Below, one piece after another: positions 32,397 through 39,682 of a stretch of DNA of 64,000 bases. The stretch is from Marmoricola sp. URHB0036 (GTDB taxonomy: Bacteria; Actinomycetota; Actinomycetes; Propionibacteriales; Nocardioidaceae). The position numbers and the translations under genes are program-made. The stretch is from contig NZ_AUEP01000010.1 of assembly GCF_000426045.1 (NCBI RefSeq), positions 124,001 to 188,000 of the forward strand. The letters run 5' to 3'. How positions within the stretch are numbered: position 1 is the first letter of the stretch; each line of letters opens with the position of its first letter. The notes below the pieces were generated by a model that saw only the letters and a list, made by a program, of their open reading frames with translations, made no database searches and was not told the DNA's origin.

Positions 32397-33014
32397 TCAG
32401 AGCTGGACCAGGCGGAGTCTCCACCAGCGGGCGTCGGCGAGCACGAGGCCGAGGACGACGAGGGCGGCGCCGGCGAGTGCGGCCCAGGCGAGGGTGCTGT
32501 GCTCCCACCCGGCCGGGGTGGTGGTGGCGTAGGGAAAGGCCGACACGTGGTGGCCAAGCGGGCGGAGCAACGCCCACGCCGTGGTTGCCGGCACGACCGC
32601 GGTGGCGAACCTCAGCCCCGGCGACGCCTCCCCGAGCGAACGTCGCCAACCGGTGTACGCCGCACCAGCCAGGCATGCCGCGACCCCCTGCAACCAGATC
32701 TCGTCGCGGTGCCCGAACATGGTCTGTGCGCCCGCGTGGAGCACGACCGCCGTCCAGGTGACGAGGAGAAGCAGCGCGCCGGGGCTGCGCGCCATCGTGC
32801 GCCAGGCGAGGCCGCGAGGTGCCGAGTCGACGACGGCGGCGGACGTCTCGTCGAAGCACCAGGCGGTCGCGCCCGCCAGCAGCCCGACCGCCGTCCCCTC
32901 CAAAGGCCACAGCACCCACGGGTTCCAGCGCACGAGCTCCATCAGTACGACGACCAGCCCTGCCGCCAGGGCGACCCGCGTCCACGGGACCGCCCTGGCG
33001 ACGTAGCTGGTCAT
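32397..33014 (-). CDS. Hypothetical membrane protein, last gene of the sigma/ABC operon
   Basis: The product is 205 aa with about five to six hydrophobic segments (around residues 10-27, 31-50, 72-92, 103-118, 135-150 and 165-190). It is not recognised. It begins 'MTSYVARAVPWTRVALAAGL' and ends 'RWWRLRLVQL'. The ATG overlaps the TGA of the ABC permease (TGATG). It could be an additional transporter subunit or an accessory membrane protein. Confidence 0.72.
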   Translation of the reverse strand: MTSYVARAVPWTRVALAAGLVVVLMELVRWNPWVLWPLEGTAVGLLAGATAWCFDETSAAVVDSAPRGLAWRTMARSPGALLLLVTWTAVVLHAGAQTMFGHRDEIWLQGVAACLAGAAYTGWRRSLGEASPGLRFATAVVPATTAWALLRPLGHHVSAFPYATTTPAGWEHSTLAWAALAGAALVVLGLVLADARWWRLRLVQL

Positions 33015-33895
33015 CAGCAGGTGGAGCAGGGGATGGGGTTCACGAGCACATCGGTGTAGCCGACGTACATCGTCAGCACACCGAGCACCAGCGCGAGCCC
33101 GACCAGTCCGAGTGCGACCTTGCGCAGCCGGGTCCGGTCCGACTCGGGGTCGTGGAGCACGGCGACCACGAGTCCGAGGGCGCACACGACCACCAGGTAG
33201 AGCACCCAGATGAACGGATTGCCGGGTGCCGTCCTGAAGTGGATGGACCCGTCGGCGTCGGCACCCCAGCCGAGCTGGCCGAGGAAGTAGGTCCACACCC
33301 AGAACACCCGGTAGGGCTGCCCGCCGCCGAAGTTGCCCTGCAGCATGATCGTGACCAGGACCAGCAGCACCGAGGCGATCGCGGCCACACCGCGCTTGGG
33401 CAGGTAGCGCGCGAGCAGGAGCCCGAGCAACGGTCCGCCCACCGCGCAGATGACGCCGTCGCCGAACATCTGGGCGTGGACGAACAGGTCGCTCACGCCC
33501 GGAGGGACGATCCACTCCCGTGCCGGCCGGACGTACCACGCGACGACCGCGGCGACGTAGGCCACCATCGCGGCCGTGAACGGCACCACGATGGCGCAGG
33601 CCAGCGCCAGCGTGCGGGTGCGTTCTGGCACGGCGACCGCGCCGGCTGCCTCGGCCGCCCGGTCGGAGCGACGGGTCAGCCCGAACATGACCACGAGACC
33701 GAGGACACCGAGCATGACCCCGGGGCCGATCATGTAGGCAGCGGCGGAGCCGGGCTCGTCCCACGCGAACATCGAGACGACCACGAGTGCCGTCATCGCG
33801 GCGCCGAACCAGAACAGCTTGTGCGTGAGGTAGTTGCGGATCTCCTGACGGGCGAGGACGCCCAGCGTGGAGCTCGTCGTGTAGGTGGTGCTCAT
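33014..33895 (-). CDS. ABC transporter permease
   Basis: The product is 293 aa with about six membrane helices and resembles ABC-2 type permeases. The N-terminus 'LGVLARQEIRNYLTHKLFWFGAAMTALVVVSMFAW' has the short cytosolic helix typical of these proteins, and hydrophobic stretches follow to the C-terminus, which ends 'NPIPCSTC'. Substrate unknown. It overlaps the ATPase gene by 4 bp upstream and the next membrane protein downstream. Confidence 0.82.
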   Translation of the reverse strand: MSTTYTTSSTLGVLARQEIRNYLTHKLFWFGAAMTALVVVSMFAWDEPGSAAAYMIGPGVMLGVLGLVVMFGLTRRSDRAAEAAGAVAVPERTRTLALACAIVVPFTAAMVAYVAAVVAWYVRPAREWIVPPGVSDLFVHAQMFGDGVICAVGGPLLGLLLARYLPKRGVAAIASVLLVLVTIMLQGNFGGGQPYRVFWVWTYFLGQLGWGADADGSIHFRTAPGNPFIWVLYLVVVCALGLVVAVLHDPESDRTRLRKVALGLVGLALVLGVLTMYVGYTDVLVNPIPCSTC

Positions 33896-34758
33896 GGGTT
33901 GACTCCTTGTGGTGTGTGCCGCTCCGAGCGGAGCAGCAGGTACGCGTCCTCGACCGACGGGTCGACGACAGAGGAGTCGGGAGCGGGCTGCCCTCCGACG
34001 GACCGGACCAGCCCGGTTCCGGTCTTCCAGGTCTGGACGGCGCCGCTGGTGGCGGCGGGTCCGAGGTGGACACGGCCGGCTGCCGTGGCCAGGAGCTCGG
34101 TCACGGTGCCGTCGAAGCGGATGGCTCCGGCGTCGATGACGAGCACTCGGTCGCACAGGGCCGAGACGTCCTCGGTCTGGTGCGTCGAGATCAGCACCGT
34201 CCCTGCCAGGCCGGAGAGGAGGCCACGGAGGGAGGCGCGTTGTTCGGGGTCGAGCCCGGTGGTGGGCTCGTCCAGGATGAGCAGGTCGGGGGACCCGACG
34301 AGGGCCTGGGCGATGGCGAGCCGTCGGCGCTGTCCGCCCGACAGCTTGGCGATCTTCATGGCGCCTCGGTCGCCGAGATGGACGAGGTCGAGCACCCGCT
34401 CCACCTCGGCGTGCCGTCTGCCCTTGTCCGTCCATTCCTTGAGCACCGCGAGGTAGTCCAGGAAGGCGAAGGCCGTCATCCCTCGCGGGAAGGTGACCTC
34501 CTGCGGGCAGTAGCCGATCCGCCGGCGGGCCTCGACGCGATCGGCGTGGGACTCGGTGACATCGAAGCCGCAGACCACGATGCGCCCGCTGCTCGGAGGC
34601 AGCGCCGTCGAGAGGAGGCGCAGCATCGTGGTCTTGCCCGCACCGTTCGGCCCCAGCAGGCCCACCACTCCTCGGTGCAGGTTGAGAGACGTGGCCCGGA
34701 GCGCCGGGGCGCGGCCGTACTTCTTGGAGACCGAGTCGAATGACGCGATGGCGCTCAC
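33892..34758 (-). CDS. ABC transporter ATP-binding protein
   Basis: The product is 288 aa with Walker A 'GLLGPNGAGKTT', the Q-loop 'IGYCPQEVTFP', the signature 'KLSGGQRRRLAIAQAL', Walker B 'LLILDEPTTGLDP' and the H-loop 'LISTHQTED'. It is the exporter type (CcmA/NatA/DrrA-like). The GTG at 34758 overlaps the stop of the anti-sigma-like gene (GTGA). A 65-residue C-terminal extension follows the ABC domain and may contact the permease or membrane protein. Confidence 0.93.
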   Translation of the reverse strand: MSAIASFDSVSKKYGRAPALRATSLNLHRGVVGLLGPNGAGKTTMLRLLSTALPPSSGRIVVCGFDVTESHADRVEARRRIGYCPQEVTFPRGMTAFAFLDYLAVLKEWTDKGRRHAEVERVLDLVHLGDRGAMKIAKLSGGQRRRLAIAQALVGSPDLLILDEPTTGLDPEQRASLRGLLSGLAGTVLISTHQTEDVSALCDRVLVIDAGAIRFDGTVTELLATAAGRVHLGPAATSGAVQTWKTGTGLVRSVGGQPAPDSSVVDPSVEDAYLLLRSERHTPQGVNP

Positions 34759-35576
34759 AGCTCTCCTCCCTGCAGGCGAAGGGTCGACGTCCGCAGGACC
34801 AGGGCGAGCACGAGACCGCCCGCCGCGACCACGAAGGCGACCTGCCCGAGGGGCGTCGTCAGCGCATCGACCCGGTCCCCGACGCGAAGCAGCGCGACCA
34901 CCGTGACCCAGGCCGATGCGACCAGCACGGCGGTCACCCACGCCTCGAGCCAGGTGAGCAGCACCAGCGCGGCGAGGGTCAGCCCGAGCGCCGGCGCCAG
35001 CCAGGCCAGGGCGAGGTCGTCCATGTGCGGTACGACGAGCCCGATCATCATCGTGGCCGGCACGGCGACCGCGAGGGCGGCGGCCGCCCGGAGAAGGGCG
35101 AGCCGCAGCTTGCTGTATGGCGTGGGTGCCATCAGCTCGCGCAGCGGGTCGAGTGCGTCGTACGACGTGACCACCGCCAGCACGGGGACCAGCGGAGCGA
35201 GCGCGAGGAACGCCGCGTCGCGGCTGGCCGGGCCGAGACCCGCCAGCCCGACGACGCAGGCGGACACGACGGCGAAGCCGACGGCGACTGCCCAGGGGAC
35301 CAGGAACGCGTCCGCGGCAGAGATGACCACGGCGTCGTCCGGTGCGACACCGAGCCGCTGCATGGCCCGCTGCGGGAGCGAGGGGCTCGGAGCGGAGATG
35401 GTGAGGCGTACGTCGGACCACACTGCATCCGCGGTGCGGGCCGGGACCTGCGACCTCGCCGCCGAGCGGCACTCCGGGCATCCGACGAGGTGGGACTCGA
35501 CGCTCAGCTCGGCGGCCGGCTCGAGTCGTCCCTCGGCGTACGCCTCCCAGACGGGTGCATCGATGTGCCAGGTCAT
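34755..35576 (-). CDS. Membrane-anchored anti-sigma-like protein with zinc-binding zf-HC2 motif
   Basis: The product is 273 aa. The N-terminal 50 residues carry the zinc-binding anti-sigma pattern H-x3-C-x2-C in 'SVESHLVGCPECRSA', and five or six hydrophobic segments follow (residues about 90-270). It lies directly behind the ECF sigma gene, overlapping it by 4 bp (ATGA). The zinc motif and this position make it the likely anti-sigma factor. The multi-span C-terminus is longer than in the standard single-span anti-sigma proteins, and it may sense the membrane or contact the ABC transporter. Confidence 0.82.
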   Translation of the reverse strand: MTWHIDAPVWEAYAEGRLEPAAELSVESHLVGCPECRSAARSQVPARTADAVWSDVRLTISAPSPSLPQRAMQRLGVAPDDAVVISAADAFLVPWAVAVGFAVVSACVVGLAGLGPASRDAAFLALAPLVPVLAVVTSYDALDPLRELMAPTPYSKLRLALLRAAAALAVAVPATMMIGLVVPHMDDLALAWLAPALGLTLAALVLLTWLEAWVTAVLVASAWVTVVALLRVGDRVDALTTPLGQVAFVVAAGGLVLALVLRTSTLRLQGGEL

Positions 35577-36154
35577 GACCGTGCCTCCAACGAGATCAGC
35601 TGCTCGCGCAGCTTGGACTTCGCGATGCGGGCACGGCTCTTGACCGTGCCCTGCGGGATGCCGAGGAGATGGGCCGCCTCCCGCGTGGACAGCCCGTCGA
35701 TCACCGTCGCCTGCAGCACCTGCCGCAGCTCGGGCGAGAGCGAGCGCAGGGCGTCGCCGACCGAGCCGTGCTCGACCGCGACCAGCAGCTCGTCCTCCGC
35801 GCTGCGTACGGTCGGCGACAGGGCCGACAGCATCCGGCTCTCCATCGGCACCGGCTGCGCCCGCTTCCGCAGCCGGGAGACGAGCTGCCGGATCGCGATC
35901 CCCCACAGCCAGGCACCCACGTCCCCGTCGCCCCGGAACGAGCGCGGGCTCCGCCAGACCGCGACGAAGGCGTCGTGCAGCGCCTCGGCCGCCAGGTCCT
36001 GGTCGGGGGTACGCCGACGCAGCCGCAGCAGCAACCAGGCCGAGTGCCGCTCCACCAGCTCCCGCAGGGCGGCCTCGTCACCCTGGGCGATCGCACCCAG
36101 GAGCTCGGAGTCGGAGAACTGCTGCACGAACACACTGTCGCGCCTGGGGGGCAC
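35573..36154 (-). CDS. ECF-type RNA polymerase sigma factor
   Basis: The product is 193 aa. Region 2 has 'ELVERHSAWLLLRLRRRTPDQDLAAEALHDAFVAVWRSP', and region 4 has 'LSPELRQVLQATVIDGLSTREAAHLLGIPQGTVKSRARIAKSKL', the usual helix-turn-helix of sigma-70 region 4. It is short, with only regions 2 and 4, typical of ECF factors. The start is uncertain: the GTG at 36154 gives the full frame, and another GTG at 36133 is possible. It heads the operon of anti-sigma, ABC ATPase, permease and membrane protein. Confidence 0.92.
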   Translation of the reverse strand: MPPRRDSVFVQQFSDSELLGAIAQGDEAALRELVERHSAWLLLRLRRRTPDQDLAAEALHDAFVAVWRSPRSFRGDGDVGAWLWGIAIRQLVSRLRKRAQPVPMESRMLSALSPTVRSAEDELLVAVEHGSVGDALRSLSPELRQVLQATVIDGLSTREAAHLLGIPQGTVKSRARIAKSKLREQLISLEARS

Positions 36155-36201
36155 ATCGGATCACGATGCGCAGGACAATCTTGGAGCCGTCGGTCGACAA
36201 A

Positions 36202-36270
36202 CCGGATAGTCCAGAACGAATAGCCGCTTCGCGGCCGCGATTGGCCGGTCGAGCGTTCTGGACTATCCGG
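36202..36270. repeat. Palindromic element, copy 2 (CCGGATAGTCCAGAAC family)
   Basis: CCGGATAGTCCAGAACG (36202-36218) and CGTTCTGGACTATCCGG (36254-36270) are exact 17-bp reverse complements separated by 35 bp. It lies between the sigma factor start and the amidohydrolase stop. The right end TATCCGGTTTCAGAGCT contains the amidohydrolase stop, as in copy 1, where the corresponding word is TATCCGGCTTCAGAGCT. Confidence 0.92.
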
Positions 36271-36272
36271 TT

Positions 36273-37757
36273 TCAGAGCTCCGAGTGGACGAGGGAGCCG
36301 GCGACCCAGGTGGCAGCGACATGCATCGAGCGCAGGGCCGTCGCCTGCTCAAGGGACGACCCGGGGGCCAGGGGGTCGGCGTCGAGGAGGGCGAGGTCGG
36401 CGGGGTGGCCGGGGGCGACGGTGCCGCGACCGTCGGTGCTCGCCCCGAGGGCCTCGGCCGGCGTGAGCGACTGCTCGGGGTGCCAGGGATCGCGGTCGTC
36501 GGCGCTCCGGTGCACGGCGGCGGCGATCGCGAGCCACGGGTCGAGGGGAGACACGGGGGCGTCACTGCCCAGGGCCAGCTCCACGCCGTCGTCGTGGAGC
36601 CAGCGCAGCGCGAAGCAGCGGTCGGTGCGGTCGGGCCAGAAGCTCTCGGTGAGGTCGCGGTCGTCGAGCAGGTGTGCCGGCTGCACACTCGCGCGTACGC
36701 CGAGCCGCGCCATCGTGCGGGAGTCCTCGCGACTGATCAGCTGGGCGTGCTCGATCGACCCGCGCGCCCCGGTGGCCTCGAACTCCTTGAGCGCCTGCTC
36801 GACGGCGGCGTCGCCGATCGCGTGGATGGCGACCTCGAGGTGGTGCCGGTTGCCCGCCTCCATCACGTTGCGCAGGCCCTCGCTGGTGATGTTCGGGGCT
36901 CCGGTGCCGCCACCGCGGGAGTACTCCGAGCAGCACCACGCCGTGCGGGTGTTCAGCGACCCGTCCGAGATGACCTTCAGCGGTCCCATCGTCACGAGAG
37001 GGCCGCACCCGGGCAGCGAGGCGCCTGTCGGGACACCGGCGCGCAGGAAGTCGTCCAGCGTGTCGACGTACGCCCCGACCCGGACCCGCAACAGCTCGGC
37101 GCCGGCCGCCTCCCGCTCGGGCCAGTCCCGCACGCCCTGGTCGAACTCGAGGTCGACCAGGCCCGTCACGCCCTTGGCGGCGGCCTGCTGCATGGTGTGC
37201 AGGTAGGCGTCGGGCGAGGTGCCGTCGGCGCCGACCACCTCCGCCAGCCGCGGGTAGACCTTGAACCACTCGCTCTCGCTGACCACCCCGTCACGCTCGG
37301 GCAGCCGGAGGCCGCGCAGCGCCACGGTGTTGATCCAGGCGTGGTGGCCGTCGCCGCTGATGAGTACGACGGGCCGGATGCCGCTGACCTCGTCGAGCTC
37401 ACGCACCGTCGGCTGCCGGTCCCAGCCGGCCGACCGGTGTCCCCAGCCGACGATCGGCACGTCGGGGAGCTCGGCCAGCCGCGTGCTCACGCGGGCCAGC
37501 GCCTCCTCGACCGAGCGGGTGCCGGTCAGGTCGAGCCGGAGTGACGCCAGCGCCCACTGGCCGAGGTGCACGTGCTGGTCCCAGAGACCCGGGACCAGCC
37601 AGCGGCCCTCGGCACGGACCTCGGCCCCGCCGACCGCGAGGGACGGCCCCACCTCGGTGACGTGTCCGTCGGCGACCCGGACGTCCACCGGCTCGGCGGG
37701 AGCCGGGTCTCCGCGCAGCGGCACCAGCCGCACGTCACGGAGCACGAAATCGGACAT
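36273..37757 (-). CDS. Amidohydrolase family protein (YtcJ-like)
   Basis: The product is 494 aa and belongs to the metal-dependent amidohydrolase superfamily, YtcJ-like group. Metal ligands are in 'WDQHVHLGQWA' (HxH), a central 'HAIGD', 'SIEHAQLI' and the C-terminal 'ALGSDAPVSPLDPWLAIAAAVHR'. It starts 'MSDFVLRDVRLVPLRGDP', the usual beta-sandwich, and the C-terminal 'PGHPADLALLDADPLAP' closes the sandwich domain. Substrate unknown. The ATG at 37757 has no obvious partner gene upstream; crcB lies 9 bp away. Confidence 0.87.
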   Translation of the reverse strand: MSDFVLRDVRLVPLRGDPAPAEPVDVRVADGHVTEVGPSLAVGGAEVRAEGRWLVPGLWDQHVHLGQWALASLRLDLTGTRSVEEALARVSTRLAELPDVPIVGWGHRSAGWDRQPTVRELDEVSGIRPVVLISGDGHHAWINTVALRGLRLPERDGVVSESEWFKVYPRLAEVVGADGTSPDAYLHTMQQAAAKGVTGLVDLEFDQGVRDWPEREAAGAELLRVRVGAYVDTLDDFLRAGVPTGASLPGCGPLVTMGPLKVISDGSLNTRTAWCCSEYSRGGGTGAPNITSEGLRNVMEAGNRHHLEVAIHAIGDAAVEQALKEFEATGARGSIEHAQLISREDSRTMARLGVRASVQPAHLLDDRDLTESFWPDRTDRCFALRWLHDDGVELALGSDAPVSPLDPWLAIAAAVHRSADDRDPWHPEQSLTPAEALGASTDGRGTVAPGHPADLALLDADPLAPGSSLEQATALRSMHVAATWVAGSLVHSEL

Positions 37758-37766
37758 GGGCCCACG

Positions 37767-38102
37767 CTAGGGGAGGGCGTTGGCGAGCAGGTGGCCGAGG
37801 GTCGCCATCAGCAGACACCCCGCCACCGAGACCACGACGTACGCCGTCCCCTGGCGAGGACCGCCGCGCACCGACTGCACGGCGAACGCGGAGTACGTCG
37901 TCAGCCCGCCGCAGAATCCCGTCCCGAGCAGCGCAAAGGCGTTGCCCTCGACCGCGCCGCCCACCAGCGCTCCCAGCACGAACGAGCCCGCGAGGTTGAC
38001 GGCCAGCGTGCCCCAGTGGAGGCGCCGGTCCAGGAAGTGGCCGGCGAGGAAGCGCAACGGTGCGCCCACGGCAGCGCCGGCGGCCACCAGCAGGGCGGTC
38101 AC
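37767..38102 (-). CDS. crcB: Fluoride exporter CrcB (second paralogue)
   Basis: The product is 111 aa with four membrane helices, the size of CrcB/Fluc channels. It has the family pattern 'GAPLRFLAGHFLDRRLHWGTLAVNLAGSFVLG' and 'GTGFCGGLTTYSAFAVQS', where the asparagine and 'GGLTT.S' are characteristic. The GTG at 38102 overlaps the stop of the first crcB (GTGA). Two crcB genes in tandem are usual in actinobacteria, forming a heterodimer. Confidence 0.93.
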   Translation of the reverse strand: MTALLVAAGAAVGAPLRFLAGHFLDRRLHWGTLAVNLAGSFVLGALVGGAVEGNAFALLGTGFCGGLTTYSAFAVQSVRGGPRQGTAYVVVSVAGCLLMATLGHLLANALP

Positions 38103-38527
38103 TCGTCCCACTCCTCGTCCATGGCCGCCTGTTGCTGCTCGGCCGAGGTCCACCGGCTCACGAGGAGTACGGCGGACAGCGCGGCCCCCACCGTGCCCAG
38201 GCAGTACGCCGACCCGAGCGCGACGTGGCCTCCGTCGAGCAGCGTGAAGGTGTCCACCGAGGCGGTCGACATCGTCGTGAACCCACCCAGCACACCGGCA
38301 CCGAGCAGCACCCCGGCCCACGCGTGCCGCCGCACGACCGGCAGGAGAGGTAGCGCAGCGAGCAGCGCGGAACCCGCGATGTTGATCAGGAAGGTGACCC
38401 AGGGGAAGCCGCCGTGCCCGGTGGGGAAGGCGCTCTCCAACCCCCATCGCGCCAGTGCGCCGAGGGCTCCGCCGATCGCGGTTGCCGCACAGCCCACGAG
38501 CGGGGTGACGTGGTGCGGGCCGGACAT
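38099..38527 (-). CDS. crcB: Fluoride exporter CrcB (first paralogue)
   Basis: The product is 142 aa with four hydrophobic helices and the CrcB motifs 'GGALGALARWGLESAFP', 'FPWVTFLINIAGSALLAAL' and 'GVLGGFTTMSTASVDT'. An acidic C-terminal tail ('DEEWDE') is extra. The ATG at 38527 follows AGGAGGAGC, which is partly sequestered in a hairpin with the upstream aptamer. Transcription probably comes from the fluoride riboswitch leader. Confidence 0.94.
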   Translation of the reverse strand: MSGPHHVTPLVGCAATAIGGALGALARWGLESAFPTGHGGFPWVTFLINIAGSALLAALPLLPVVRRHAWAGVLLGAGVLGGFTTMSTASVDTFTLLDGGHVALGSAYCLGTVGAALSAVLLVSRWTSAEQQQAAMDEEWDE

Positions 38528-38533
38528 GCTCCT

Positions 38534-38618
38534 CCTACGTTGACAGGGTCCAGTGCAACGTAGGGACTGTTGGCAGCGATGCTGCGGTTGTCGGCGAGCC
38601 CCACCGCCATCGCGGGAG
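38534..38618 (-). promoter_or_regulatory. Probable fluoride riboswitch (crcB motif) with SD-sequestering stem
   Basis: On the minus strand the leader reads GCGATGGCGGTGGGGCTCGCC, then ACAACCGC and GCTGCCAACAGTCCCTACG. This resembles the crcB/fluoride motif (GATGG...GCC..AACCGC...GCTG...CCTAC). Right after it, CCTACGTTG (38564-38556) pairs with CAACGTAGG (38542-38534), and the latter runs into the AGGAGG ribosome site of crcB. Aptamer folding and this hairpin compete for the CCTACG word, a natural on/off switch for translation. Borders are estimated. Confidence 0.75.
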
Positions 38619-38621
38619 ATC

Positions 38622-39572
38622 CTAGTGGCTCAGGTCCGTCAGCGAGGTGGGACCGTCCCAGGGCGCTGGTTCCTCGCCCCGGCCCTGGCGCTCGAACTCG
38701 GTGAAGTACCAGTCCTGCAGGTCGACGAGCACGTCGGGCGGCCGTAGTGCCAGCAGGTGCTCGCTCGAGAAGGCCTGGTAGACCTCGTTGAGCAGGTCGC
38801 GGATCCGGGTCATGGTCTTCGGCGTGCTCAACGGCACCTGGTACTCGAGGTCCACGCTCTCCTCGCCGCTCGCGATCGCCTGGTCGAGCCGGGAGATGCC
38901 GGCGCTCGACCGTCGCTCGCGATCGGCCTGCACGAAGATCTCGGTGACCTTGGTCGCGAGGGGGTAGTCCTCGGGTGCGGTCATGGCGAGCAGGCGCAGC
39001 TCGCGGCGTACCTCGAAGTGGAACCGGCGCATCTCGCCGAACAGCCGGGCCGGAACGCGGAGGAGCTGCAACGGCATCCGGTCGCCGTCGAGGATCTCGG
39101 GGCCTTCGGCGAGGTCGGGGTCGAAGATGAAGATCTCGCCGTCGAGGTGCTCCTCGACGCGGGCATCGCGGCTCGGCTCGAACCACACCGACTTGCTCCG
39201 TCCGTCATGGGCCAGGTCGGAGCCCCACCGGCTCGACATCATCGCCACGAGGTCGAGCCCGCGACCGAACGTGGTCACGTTGAGGTCGTCGACCTCCTCG
39301 GGCTCGGGTGCGTTCGGTGCGCGCTGCGGAGGCACCGGCGAGGAGTCCACCACCTCGATGCGCGGGTGGTCGACAGTGCCGCGGACCCGCACCGACAGCG
39401 GCGGCTGGGAGTGGATGAGCGCGTTGGTCACCAGCTCCGAGACCCCCAGCTGGGCAGCGTCCACCAGGTCCTCGCGGCCGATCTCCGCCAGGATCTTGGA
39501 GACCCACGACCGCGCGAGCTTCACCGACGGGGGACTCGCGGGGAGCACGAGTGAGCGCTTCGTCAGTGGCAC
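38622..39572 (-). CDS. ATP-binding (HATPase, anti-sigma kinase-like) regulator
   Basis: The product is 316 aa. The N-terminal 130 residues are a histidine-kinase-like ATPase domain of the SpoIIAB/RsbW type, with the N-box 'LGVSELVTNALIHSQP' and G-box 'TTFGRGLDLVAMM'. The rest is a helical domain with no motif I recognise ('RLDQAIASGEESVDLEYQVPLS', 'LLALRPPDVLVDLQDWYFTEFE'). The GTG at 39572 is preferred over an ATG at 39629 because of AGGAGCGAGGGACG in front of it. It may be a serine-kinase anti-sigma or a sensor; the partner is not visible. Its stop adjoins the fluoride riboswitch. Confidence 0.75.
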   Translation of the reverse strand: MPLTKRSLVLPASPPSVKLARSWVSKILAEIGREDLVDAAQLGVSELVTNALIHSQPPLSVRVRGTVDHPRIEVVDSSPVPPQRAPNAPEPEEVDDLNVTTFGRGLDLVAMMSSRWGSDLAHDGRSKSVWFEPSRDARVEEHLDGEIFIFDPDLAEGPEILDGDRMPLQLLRVPARLFGEMRRFHFEVRRELRLLAMTAPEDYPLATKVTEIFVQADRERRSSAGISRLDQAIASGEESVDLEYQVPLSTPKTMTRIRDLLNEVYQAFSSEHLLALRPPDVLVDLQDWYFTEFERQGRGEEPAPWDGPTSLTDLSH

Positions 39573-39682
39573 CGTCCCTCGCTCCTGTGACGGGATCAGC
39601 CGGACGGGAGTCGGGCGACACTCCCGCATTCAGCAAAAGATTAGGGGAATGACACCGGTTCGGCACTCATGTGCGATCAATT

